Shown: positions 1 to 7,189 of the stretch, one piece after another
Numbering within the stretch: position 1 is the first letter of the stretch
Layout: each line of letters begins with the position of its first letter
Source of the DNA: Pseudomonadota bacterium
Lineage (GTDB): Bacteria > Pseudomonadota > Gammaproteobacteria > Burkholderiales > Gallionellaceae
Direction of reading: 5' to 3'
DNA length: 11,447 nucleotides
Assembly: GCA_021822115.1 (NCBI GenBank)
Contig: JAJZSA010000070.1
Coordinates: forward strand, 1-11,447
Translations under genes and position numbers: made by a program
The notes under the pieces: model-generated
The model's database searches: none
Told to the model about the DNA's origin: nothing
Seen by the model: the letters and a program-made list of their open reading frames with translations, nothing else

Positions 1-173
1 ACGTCCTGCTCAGCATCGGCGGCAGCGAACTCATAGACTCCACCGCCATGCTCGAGACCATCTCCGCACTCCCGCCCGGCAAACCCGCCGAGCTGCACCT
101 GATGCGCAGCGAGAACGAGATCGTGGTGCAGGTAAAGGTCGGGAAACGCCCTAAGCCAAGAGTCACGGAATAG
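1..173 (+). CDS. C-terminal end of an HtrA/Deg-like serine protease (PDZ domain), partial
   Basis: The 5' part lies outside the window. Reading from base 3, 56 codons end in TAG at 171-173. The peptide opens with VLLSIGG, continues with a helix (STAMLETISALPPGK) and a strand pair ending VVQVKVGKRP. This is the usual second half of a PDZ domain: a 'D-x-L-L-x-I-G' strand, an alpha-helix, then 'PG-x-x-x-x-L-x-x-x-R'. In DegP/DegS/MucD-type periplasmic proteases such a domain sits at the C-terminus and binds unfolded or signal peptides. The catalytic triad is not visible, so another PDZ protein cannot be excluded. It lies 91 bases before the glycan operon and probably marks the operon's chromosomal border rather than being part of it. 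Confidence 0.72.
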   Translation, partial: VLLSIGGSELIDSTAMLETISALPPGKPAELHLMRSENEIVVQVKVGKRPKPRVTE

Positions 174-243
174 TCTCTAAGGTGCCACACAGATGCAGGC
201 TCTGAAAATCAGCCATGGCTCCATAGTTCGCTTTGACCTCAGA

Positions 244-260
244 TATCCACAGGGTGGATA
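244..260. promoter_or_regulatory. Perfect 7-bp inverted repeat over the first ribosome binding site
   Basis: TATCCAC-AGG-GTGGATA is a perfect 7+3+7 inverted repeat. It ends four bases before the TTG start of the first operon gene. Its loop and right arm contain the likely Shine-Dalgarno bases GGGTGG (252-257). As RNA it would form a short hairpin hiding that site; as DNA it looks like an operator half-site pair. Each arm with one or two flanking bases also matches the DnaA-box consensus TTWTNCACA at 8 of 9 positions: ATATCCACA at 243-251 on +, and TTATCCACC at 253-261 on -. The symmetry is directly visible. The regulatory role is inferred. Confidence 0.5.
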
Positions 261-264
261 ACGC

Positions 265-927
265 TTGGCACACACGCTGATTTTCGACTTGGATGGCACC
301 CTGATCGACTCTGCCTCCTCCATACTTCATTGTATGGAGGAGTGTGTTAAAGAAGCAGGGCTCAAACTAACACGACCTCTGGAAACGGATCTGATTGGCC
401 CACCGCTGCAAGAGTCACTTGCCTGTATCACAGGGCTCAGCGATTCTCAGACACTCGCTCAACTCAGTGAGGCCTTCGTGGTTCGCTACGACAGCTTAGG
501 CCTAAGCAGAACAAAACCCTATCCAGAGATCGGCGAAGTATTGCAGCGACTCCACGCATATGGGTTCACTCTACATCTGGCGACCAACAAAAGAATGGCG
601 CCCACGCGGAAGCTCATTCAGTTGTTCGGCTGGGACTCATGGTTTTCTTCGATCTACACTTTAGACATGGTGCAACCTAGGCATCCCAACAAGACCGTTA
701 TGCTGCACTGCCAACTTCGAGACCTGAAAATCCCCCTCTCGCAGGCCATCTACATCGGAGATACCCCAGCAGACGGTTTCGCCGCCTCCGCAAATGGCCT
801 ATATTTCATCGCGGCTGATTGGGGATATGGGAACTTCGAGAACTGGGACTCCATCACGTCGTGGTCTCGCGCATCCCAACCTGCTGATTTGTTGGAAGCG
901 CTCCTGCACTTGGACATCACACGATGA
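265..927 (+). CDS. HAD-superfamily phosphatase (phosphoglycolate phosphatase-like)
   Basis: This 220-residue HAD hydrolase would remove phosphate from a small molecule, probably a sugar phosphate, in the cytoplasm. All four HAD motifs are present: DLDGT at 8-12 with nucleophile D8 and acid/base D10, T107 followed by NK (motif II), K143 (motif III), and GDTPADG at 165-171 with D166 and D170 binding Mg2+ (motif IV). The segment between motifs I and II is long enough for a helical C1 cap, as in the Gph/PGP group. The start is TTG: an in-frame TAA lies at 259-261 and no other start precedes the catalytic Asp. GGGTGG lies seven bases upstream. The stop overlaps the next ATG (ATGA). It is the first gene of the operon and sounds slightly poorer in GC than its neighbours. 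The substrate cannot be read from sequence. A phosphatase step in making the sugar acid of this cluster is a guess. Confidence 0.85.
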   Translation: MAHTLIFDLDGTLIDSASSILHCMEECVKEAGLKLTRPLETDLIGPPLQESLACITGLSDSQTLAQLSEAFVVRYDSLGLSRTKPYPEIGEVLQRLHAYGFTLHLATNKRMAPTRKLIQLFGWDSWFSSIYTLDMVQPRHPNKTVMLHCQLRDLKIPLSQAIYIGDTPADGFAASANGLYFIAADWGYGNFENWDSITSWSRASQPADLLEALLHLDITR

Positions 928-1964
928 AAGTGATGCGACCTCTCCCGCCAGCAGACCTAGAATACATCCTGGCGCGCAGCGAAAACCTCTGGCAAGAGCT
1001 GTCCGGCGAAAGACTCTTCATCACCGGTGGCACCGGTTTCTTCGGTGTCTGGCTGTTGGAAGCAATCACCGCAGCCAACTCTCGCCTCAACGCACGCGTA
1101 GACGTCTCTATCCTGTCACGTTCCCCCGAAAGGTTCGTGGCCCTGCACCCGCATTTGGCAGCAAGCTGCACTTGGATCAAGGGAGATATAAGAAATTTCG
1201 ATTTCCCCCAGGGTGAGTTCGGCCACATCATCCATGCCGCGACTTCAACCGACGCACGCTTCAATGCAGAGAAGCCCGGTGAAGCGCTGGATACCATCCT
1301 GGGCGGCACTCACCGAGTGCTTGAATTTGCAGCACGGGCAAAAACACATAACTTGCTGTTCACCAGTTCCGGTGCCGTTTACGGAGCACAGCCGCCTTCC
1401 CTGTCCAGCATCCCCGAAGACTATTCCGGCGGTCCTGACATCACCGATGCAGATTCCGTCTATGCAGAAGGCAAGCGTCTCGCGGAATTGCAACTGGCCA
1501 TCGCATCCAACGATTCCGGATTACAGGGCAAGATCGCACGCTGCTTCGCTTTTGTCGGCCCACACCTACCACTCGACTGGCATTTCGCCATCGGCAATTT
1601 CATGCGTGATGCAATGGCCCACAAAGAGATCGTCATACGAGGCGATGGACGTCCGCAACGTTCATACCTGCACGCCGCCGACCTGACAATCTGGCTGTTC
1701 ACCATTTTGCTGCGCGGGCAGAACATGCGTCCCTACAACGTGGGCTCAGATGAAGCATGCAGCATCGCCGATTTGGCACAGCGCGTCGCCCGCCTTTCCG
1801 GTCAGCCCGGGAAAGTACGCATCCTCACCCCAGAAGACAGCAGCCCCGCCCCCCGCTATGTACCGAACACCACTCGCGCCCGTGACGAACTGGGCCTGAA
1901 TGAAACCATTCCGCTGGACGATTCCATTGCGCGCACCCTCTCTTGGCTCAAGGCAAATACATGA
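924..1964 (+). CDS. NAD-dependent nucleotide-sugar epimerase/dehydratase (extended SDR)
   Basis: This 346-residue extended short-chain dehydrogenase/reductase would change a nucleotide-activated sugar by epimerisation, dehydration or keto reduction. The N-terminal Rossmann motif TGGTGFFG (34-41) binds NAD(P). The catalytic triad is SSG around S149 with YAEGK (Y180, K184). The late motif RSYLHAADL, then YNVGSDE, is typical of sugar epimerases and 4,6-dehydratases. SSGAVYG around the serine resembles GalE-type epimerases rather than the TDE signature of RmlB dehydratases, so I favour epimerase or reductase. The first 30 residues form an unusual short extension before the Rossmann strand. The start overlaps the preceding stop by four bases (ATGA) without a clear Shine-Dalgarno, which suggests translational coupling. 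The exact reaction and nucleotide are not determinable here. Confidence 0.87.
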   Translation: MKVMRPLPPADLEYILARSENLWQELSGERLFITGGTGFFGVWLLEAITAANSRLNARVDVSILSRSPERFVALHPHLAASCTWIKGDIRNFDFPQGEFGHIIHAATSTDARFNAEKPGEALDTILGGTHRVLEFAARAKTHNLLFTSSGAVYGAQPPSLSSIPEDYSGGPDITDADSVYAEGKRLAELQLAIASNDSGLQGKIARCFAFVGPHLPLDWHFAIGNFMRDAMAHKEIVIRGDGRPQRSYLHAADLTIWLFTILLRGQNMRPYNVGSDEACSIADLAQRVARLSGQPGKVRILTPEDSSPAPRYVPNTTRARDELGLNETIPLDDSIARTLSWLKANT

Positions 1965-3154
1965 CCGAGATCACGCACGTACAAAATCGCGCCTGTCCCA
2001 TCTGTGGCGGAACCGCATGCTATCCGTTGCACGAAATGCACTTTTCCTTGCCCGCAGATTCGCCTCTACCCACAACCTACACGATAGTCGCATCGACAGA
2101 CTGCGGGTTCGTCTATGCCGACACACCGGGCAGCAGTGCAGACTATGCTCGCTATTACTCAGACTTCTCCCACTATGAAGATCCCGCCATCGCAACCGGC
2201 GGAGGCGAACAGGACTTCGATCGCGAGCGCTTGGCCCAGACGGCGGCTTGGTTAGCCCAATACGTGCCGGCTAATGCGCGCGTGCTCGACATCGGCTGCG
2301 GCAATGGCGGCTTGCTGCTAGCGTTGCGCCAACACGGCTTCAGCCACCTAGCCGGCATGGACCCCTCCAATGCGTGCATTACGCGCATACAGAAGCTGGG
2401 GTTGCTGGCGTTCCACGGCTGGCTGGGCGAGCTGCCCGCAACCGGGATGCAGTTCGACCTGATCGTTCTGTCGCACGTTCTGGAACACCTGTTACTACCG
2501 CGCGAAGCACTGGCCTCCTTGCATGCACTGCTGTCGCCCTCTGGGCGCATCTATGTCGAGACGCCGGATGCCGCTCGCTATGTAGAACATCCAAGCGTGC
2601 CTTGGTATTACTTCGACAGCGAGCACATCAATCACTTCGACCATGCCAGCCTTGACAATCTGGCACGCAGCAGCGGCTTCCATACCGAATATTCAGGGAG
2701 CAAGACCCTCAGTGTTCAGGGGGGCCACGAATATCCTGCCGTATTCGCCTTGCTATCGCCCACCGCTATGCCCGCCCACCTGCGACCAGACGACACCTGT
2801 CGTTTGGCGGTCGCCGCCTATGTAAGGCAGTCAGCTCAAACACGTACGATGTCTGCCGCTTTGCAACAAGCGCTGGCACAACACCGCCCTATCGCATTGT
2901 GGGGCGCGGGGTCACAAGCGCAGCGATTGCTGCAAGAGGCAGCCATGGCCAACGCACGCATCGTCGCCGTGGTGGATGGCGATTGCAACAAGCAAGGTCA
3001 CCGTTTCGCCGGCTGCATCGTCTCCGCACCGGCGACTGGATTACAGGCACTCCCAGCGGATTGCTTGGTGGTGATCGCGGCAGCACTGGTAGCCGAACAA
3101 ATCCTGGCCGAGTACCATGCGCTCGGTTTGTCATATGAATGCATCGTCAACTGA
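1961..3154 (+). CDS. Class I SAM-dependent methyltransferase (sugar C-methyltransferase-like, three-part)
   Basis: I take ATG 1961 as the start because it overlaps the previous stop (ATGA) and has AAGG seven bases upstream; a TTG at 1943 is possible. The 397-residue protein has three parts. An N-terminal zinc-ribbon-like segment carries C12, C15 and C48, but S45 stands where the fourth Cys would be. A Rossmann methyltransferase core carries DIGCGNG (110-116), then SHVLEHL and SEHINHF. A C-terminal Rossmann-like domain begins at LWGAGSQ (313-319). This is the layout of TylCIII/NovU/TcaB9-type enzymes, which C-methylate keto-sugar nucleotides, so a branched methyl sugar is a reasonable inference; many relatives in polysaccharide loci are uncharacterised. 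The SDR gene upstream could supply a keto sugar. The stop is in the same frame as the next gene. Confidence 0.83.
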   Translation: MTEITHVQNRACPICGGTACYPLHEMHFSLPADSPLPTTYTIVASTDCGFVYADTPGSSADYARYYSDFSHYEDPAIATGGGEQDFDRERLAQTAAWLAQYVPANARVLDIGCGNGGLLLALRQHGFSHLAGMDPSNACITRIQKLGLLAFHGWLGELPATGMQFDLIVLSHVLEHLLLPREALASLHALLSPSGRIYVETPDAARYVEHPSVPWYYFDSEHINHFDHASLDNLARSSGFHTEYSGSKTLSVQGGHEYPAVFALLSPTAMPAHLRPDDTCRLAVAAYVRQSAQTRTMSAALQQALAQHRPIALWGAGSQAQRLLQEAAMANARIVAVVDGDCNKQGHRFAGCIVSAPATGLQALPADCLVVIAAALVAEQILAEYHALGLSYECIVN

Positions 3155-3166
3155 AAGGCTCGCGGA

Positions 3167-4261
3167 TTGCAGCGCATCATCACTGAACTGATTCAGGCAG
3201 TAGATATACCTCTTCCGCAGATTCCACGGCAGATTCTGGTTTATGGTGCCGGCAACAAAGGAAAGCAGGTCATACAAGAACTGCTGGCGCGCGGCGTCGA
3301 AATTCCTACGGTGCTGGATACCAACGCCACACCGGAACGGCGCTGCGCAGATATACCGGTACAGGCTCCCGCCGAGTGGCTGGGGAATCACGACGCCAGC
3401 ACGATGGCCATCGTCATCGCCATCCATAACGAACACACTCCCATCCCCCCCATCCTGCACCAGCTGCGCGAAGCGGGTTTTGCTCGGGTACTGACACCGA
3501 TAGATCTACATGACCTATTTCCAGACCTTCCCTTCCATTACTGGCTGGCCCCGCGCCGTTTCTATCTGCCGTTCGCTTCCGAACTCGAACGACTGGACGG
3601 CATGCTGGCGGACGCTACCAGTCGAACCTGGCTGAATGCGGCATTGCAGCTCCGGCTGGGGGGCGACTATGACGCCCTCCCCCCCCCGGGACTCCTCGAC
3701 CAATATTTCCCGCAAGACCTGCCGCGCTGGCCGCAGCCACTGCGCTTGATCGATGGCGGCGCATACACTGGGGATACTTTGCGTCAACTGGATGCAGCCG
3801 GTTATACCTTCGGGGCCATCGCTGCGTTCGAACCGGATCTGGATAATTTCCGCACGCTGGCCCATAACTGCGACCGCTACGATTCCGTGATCTGCCTTCC
3901 TTGCGGACTGGCTGAACAGACCAAACGTATCGGCTTCACCGCAGGCATGGGCGGCGGCAGCCACATTGACAGCAATGCCCCCCAGCAGATCACCTGCGTC
4001 GCACTGGATGAAGCGCTGCCCAACTTCCGCCCCAACCTGATCAAGCTCGACGTGGAAGGTGCCGAGCTGGATGCCTTGACCGGGGCGGCACGAACCATCG
4101 CCCGGCATCGTCCGGCACTCGCCGTCAGTCTCTATCATCACCCGGAGCATCTGTGGCGCATCCCATTCCTGATCGAGAGCTGGAAGCTCGGCTACCGCTT
4201 CTACGTGCGAGGCCATGCACAATCTTCTTTCGATTTGGTGCTGTACGCACTGCCCGCCTGA
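3167..4261 (+). CDS. FkbM-family methyltransferase with N-terminal Rossmann-like domain
   Basis: This 364-residue protein has two parts. Residues about 20-110 form a small nucleotide-binding-like domain opening with ILVYGAG (23-29). Residues about 190-364 are an FkbM methyltransferase, with DGGAYTG (196-202) as the SAM-binding loop and KLDVEGAE (293-300) as the family signature. FkbM enzymes usually O-methylate sugars or macrolides, and in bacterial glycan loci they often methylate a terminal or internal residue. The start is TTG: TGA of the upstream gene at 3152-3154 is in the same frame, AAAGG sits eight bases before the TTG, and the next in-frame ATG is near residue 145. A run of nine C (3679-3687) lies in the linker before the catalytic domain. 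The acceptor is unknown. Confidence 0.87.
   Translation: MQRIITELIQAVDIPLPQIPRQILVYGAGNKGKQVIQELLARGVEIPTVLDTNATPERRCADIPVQAPAEWLGNHDASTMAIVIAIHNEHTPIPPILHQLREAGFARVLTPIDLHDLFPDLPFHYWLAPRRFYLPFASELERLDGMLADATSRTWLNAALQLRLGGDYDALPPPGLLDQYFPQDLPRWPQPLRLIDGGAYTGDTLRQLDAAGYTFGAIAAFEPDLDNFRTLAHNCDRYDSVICLPCGLAEQTKRIGFTAGMGGGSHIDSNAPQQITCVALDEALPNFRPNLIKLDVEGAELDALTGAARTIARHRPALAVSLYHHPEHLWRIPFLIESWKLGYRFYVRGHAQSSFDLVLYALPA
3679..3687 (+). repeat. Nine-C homopolymer inside the FkbM gene
   Basis: Nine consecutive C bases, followed directly by GGG, encode Leu-Pro-Pro-Pro-Gly at residues 171-175 in the linker before the SAM-binding loop. A run of six G lies just upstream at 3658-3663. The other C runs seen in the operon reach at most seven (3445-3451, 5386-5392, 6907-6913). 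Gain or loss of one base would shift the frame before the catalytic domain. Confidence 0.9.
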
Positions 4262-4272
4262 AAAGGAAAGAC

Positions 4273-6105
4273 ATGTCCATACGCGTTTCCGAATTCATCG
4301 CCGACTATCTCGCTCAGCGCGGCGTACGCCACGTCTTCCTGGTGACCGGCGGCGGCGCCATGTTCCTCAACGATGCCTTCGGCTTCCATCCGGACCTCCA
4401 GGTGATCTGCAATCACCATGAACAAGCCTCTGCCATCGCAGCCGAAGGTTATGCCCGGCTGAGCGGCATGCCCGGCATCGTCAACGTCACCACCGGCCCT
4501 GGCGGCATCAACGCACTCAACGGTGTATTTGGCGCCTGGACAGATTCCATCCCCATGTTGGTCATCTCCGGACAAGTGAAACGCGAAACCTGCATGGCCG
4601 GCAAACATCTGCCTGGGCTGCGTCAGCTCGGGGATCAGGAAGCAGACATCGTGGCCATGGCGCGCCCCATCACCAAATACTGTGAGACCGTGCTCGACCC
4701 GACGGATATCGCTTGGCATCTCGATCGTGCCTGGCACCTGGCGACCAGCGGCCGCCCTGGTCCGTGCTGGCTGGATATTCCAATCGACGTACAAGCCGCA
4801 CAGATCGAACCGGAAACGTTACGTCGCTACCTGCCGTCACAGGAAGAAGCCTGGTCCGAAACCGTCGTAGCGCAACACTGCCGTTTCATTCTGGAACGCA
4901 TCGCACAAGCCAAACGCCCGGTCATCATGGCGGGAACCGGCATCCGTGCCGGCAATGCATTGGCAGAGTTTGAAGCCGTCATACAGGCATTGGGTTTACC
5001 GGTGGTCACGGCATGGACGCACGATCTCATTGCCAGCGACGACCCACTGTTCTGCGGCCGTCCCGGCACCATCGGTACGCGCGCGGGCAACTTCACGGTA
5101 CAGAACGCTGATCTGCTGATCGTATTCGGCAGCCGGCTCAATATCCGTCAGACCAGCTACAACTGGGCCGCTTTCGCCCGACAAGCCGAAGTCATTCAGG
5201 TCGACATCGATCCAGCTGAACTTACGAAGCCGACCTACCGTCCCGACCATGCCATCCATTGCGACATCAAACCATTGCTGGGCACATTACAGCGCCTGCT
5301 GCCAGAGAGTGGTCACAATTCATTGAAATATCGCACATGGCTGGCGTGGTGCCGCCAACGCATGCAGGACTACCCGGTGGTGACGCCCCCCCAGCGGGAG
5401 ATGAAAGACGAACTGATCAATCCCTATCACTTCGTCGAGAAACTATTCGAACGCTTGTCTGAACAAGACATCGTCGCCTGCGCCAACGCAGCCGCTTGCA
5501 TCGTCCCGTTCCAAGTTGCGCAACTGAAACGTGGACAACGCCTGTTCTCCAACTCGGGAAGCGCCTCGATGGGGTACGACCTGCCGGCGGCCATCGGTGC
5601 TTATTTTGGCGCCACGCGCGTGCGCGGGAAACAGGAGCGCATCATATGCCTCGCGGGTGACGGTAGTCTGCAGATGAACATCCAGGAACTACAAACCGTG
5701 GCGCACCACAACTTGCCAATCAAGATTTTCGTGCTTAACAACCGCGGCTATCTTTCGATCCGCAGCTCGCAGGGCAATTTCTTCAAGCGCATGGTCGGCG
5801 AAAGCCCGGAAAATGGTGTGTCTTTCCCCGATTACGTCAAGGTTGCCGTCGCCTACGGGATCCCCGCAACGCGACTGACGGCTAAAGATTTCCCGCAACG
5901 TGTCGATGATGTATTACGTGCGTCCGGACCTCAACTGTGCGAAGTCATGCTGGATGAGACGCAAGGCTTCGAGCCACGCATGAGCTCGCGTCAGCTGCCG
6001 GACGGCACTATCGTCTCACCATCGCTGGAAGACATGTATCCCTTCCTCGACCGCGAAGAACTGAAACGCAACATGATAGACACCAAAGCTGATGAGCCTC
6101 GATAA
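4273..6105 (+). CDS. Thiamine-diphosphate-dependent enzyme, acetolactate synthase-like
   Basis: The start is ATG 4273 with AAAGGAAAG just upstream; an in-frame extension to 4153 would overlap the FkbM gene and lacks family similarity. The 610-residue protein has the three-domain order of the acetohydroxyacid synthase/pyruvate oxidase family: an N-terminal PYR domain with catalytic Glu E50 in HHEQ, a central domain, and a C-terminal PP domain with GDGS (462-465) through N490, the Mg-ThDP motif. After the paired Asn it reads GYLSIRSSQ instead of the VRQWQ of housekeeping acetolactate synthase, and no regulatory subunit gene is adjacent. Such stand-alone members occur in LPS and capsule loci. 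YerE of Yersinia, which adds a two-carbon unit from pyruvate to a CDP-keto sugar, is the best-known precedent. A carboligase making a branched sugar is therefore likely but not proven. The gene overlaps the NeuB gene by 14 bases. Confidence 0.9.
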   Translation: MSIRVSEFIADYLAQRGVRHVFLVTGGGAMFLNDAFGFHPDLQVICNHHEQASAIAAEGYARLSGMPGIVNVTTGPGGINALNGVFGAWTDSIPMLVISGQVKRETCMAGKHLPGLRQLGDQEADIVAMARPITKYCETVLDPTDIAWHLDRAWHLATSGRPGPCWLDIPIDVQAAQIEPETLRRYLPSQEEAWSETVVAQHCRFILERIAQAKRPVIMAGTGIRAGNALAEFEAVIQALGLPVVTAWTHDLIASDDPLFCGRPGTIGTRAGNFTVQNADLLIVFGSRLNIRQTSYNWAAFARQAEVIQVDIDPAELTKPTYRPDHAIHCDIKPLLGTLQRLLPESGHNSLKYRTWLAWCRQRMQDYPVVTPPQREMKDELINPYHFVEKLFERLSEQDIVACANAAACIVPFQVAQLKRGQRLFSNSGSASMGYDLPAAIGAYFGATRVRGKQERIICLAGDGSLQMNIQELQTVAHHNLPIKIFVLNNRGYLSIRSSQGNFFKRMVGESPENGVSFPDYVKVAVAYGIPATRLTAKDFPQRVDDVLRASGPQLCEVMLDETQGFEPRMSSRQLPDGTIVSPSLEDMYPFLDREELKRNMIDTKADEPR

Positions 6106-7177
6106 ACGTATCTTCGAAGATCTGTTCGTGCTGGAAATGGCGAACAACCACTGGGGCGACCTCAAGCGAGCGCTCAAGATCGTCACCGACTATTCGCGCA
6201 TCGTGCGCTTCAATAACGTCAAGGCGGCGATCAAGGTGCAGTTCCGCGATGTCGATGCTTTCATCCACAAGGATTTCCGTCACCGCGACGACATACGCTA
6301 CATCAAGAAAACGCTGGATACACGACTGAGCTGGGACGACTACGCCGTCATCATCCAAGCCATACGCAAGGGCGGCTGCATCCCCATGGCCACCCCTTTC
6401 GACGAGCATTCGGTCGGCATGTGCGTGCAGCTCGGCATCGACATCATCAAGCTGGCCAGCTCGGACATCAATGACTGGGTACTGATCGACCGCATCGCGG
6501 CAACGCGCAAACCGGTCATCGTCTCGACCGGCGGCTCTTCGCTGAAGGATATCGACGATCTGGTATCGTTCTTCTCCAAGCGCAACATCCCACTGGCGAT
6601 CAATCATTGCGTCTCGATCTATCCGTCCGAGGACAGAGAACTGGAGATCAACCAGGTCGACTTTCTGAAGAGTCGCTACCCCAATCATGTAATCGGTTTC
6701 TCCACCCACGAATACAACGATTGGAGCACCTCTATAACCATTGCATATGCCAAGGGGGCTCGCACCTTCGAGCGTCATATCGACATCAAACACGACGACC
6801 ATCCAGTCTCCCCCTATTGCAGCCTGCCGCATCAGGTCGACCAGTGGTTCAAGGCCTACAAGAAGGCGGTCGAGATGTGCGGCTCGCCCGGGATACAGAA
6901 GCGCATCCCCCCCAGCAAAGAGAAGGCCTATCTGGACTCTCTGGTTCGCGGCGTCTACGCCCGGCGCGAGATCAAGAAAGGTGAAAAACTGACCGGCGAT
7001 GCCGTCTATCTGGCCATCCCCTTGCAGAAAGGCCAGATTTCTTGCCGTGAATGGATGAATGGCGAGGTAGCCCAAAGCGATATTCCGGCGGACCATCCCG
7101 TCATGATCGAGATGATCGACAGCCCTTATGCCGAGAACGATCAACTGAAATCCATCATCTACTCACGCGGCATCTGA
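6092..7177 (+). CDS. NeuB-family sugar-acid synthase with SAF domain
   Basis: This 361-residue protein resembles sialic acid synthase NeuB/SpsE, which condenses phosphoenolpyruvate with an aldose to give a 2-keto sugar acid. Family positions seen in order are EMANNHWGD (15-23), K48 in KVQF, TPFDEH (101-106), KLASSD (120-125), VSTGGSSL (144-151), NHC with H172, and FSTHE with H206. H172 and H206 match the two metal-binding histidines of NeuB. Residues about 280-350 form the SAF (antifreeze-like) domain that closes the active site of the partner subunit. Several loops differ from standard NeuB, LegI and PseI, for example ASSD in place of the common GSGE/GSPD, so the sugar substrate may be atypical. 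No CMP-sugar synthetase or hydrolysing epimerase lies in the window. The ATG lies inside the end of the ThDP gene, so translation is probably coupled. Confidence 0.85.
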   Translation: MSLDKRIFEDLFVLEMANNHWGDLKRALKIVTDYSRIVRFNNVKAAIKVQFRDVDAFIHKDFRHRDDIRYIKKTLDTRLSWDDYAVIIQAIRKGGCIPMATPFDEHSVGMCVQLGIDIIKLASSDINDWVLIDRIAATRKPVIVSTGGSSLKDIDDLVSFFSKRNIPLAINHCVSIYPSEDRELEINQVDFLKSRYPNHVIGFSTHEYNDWSTSITIAYAKGARTFERHIDIKHDDHPVSPYCSLPHQVDQWFKAYKKAVEMCGSPGIQKRIPPSKEKAYLDSLVRGVYARREIKKGEKLTGDAVYLAIPLQKGQISCREWMNGEVAQSDIPADHPVMIEMIDSPYAENDQLKSIIYSRGI

Positions 7178-7189
7178 AACGCGCAAACC

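Noticed and set aside
233..261. A sigma-70 promoter with TTGACC as -35
   Set aside because: At 17 bases spacing the -10 would be GGATAA, matching TATAAT at only one position, and shifted positions are no better. No promoter could be placed in 174-264.
266..281. A sigma-54-like TGGCAC element followed by CTGAT
   Set aside because: The -12 half does not match TTGC and the element lies inside the HAD coding region.
794..1309. Overlapping open frames on both strands around the HAD/SDR junction
   Set aside because: Low-complexity Arg/Ser-rich translations without motifs, covering two well-supported genes.
3515..4222. A 235-codon open frame on the - strand opposite the FkbM gene
   Set aside because: The + strand shows DGGAYTG and KLDVEGAE of the FkbM family; the antisense translation shows no motif.
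4153..4272. A longer N-terminus for the ThDP enzyme beginning at 4153
   Set aside because: It would overlap the FkbM gene by over 100 bases, while ATG 4273 has a good Shine-Dalgarno and begins with the family's normal N-terminus.
6008..7144. A 378-codon open frame on the - strand opposite the NeuB gene
   Set aside because: It mirrors the sense gene's codon pattern, its translation has no recognisable fold, and the + strand frame has clear NeuB motifs.
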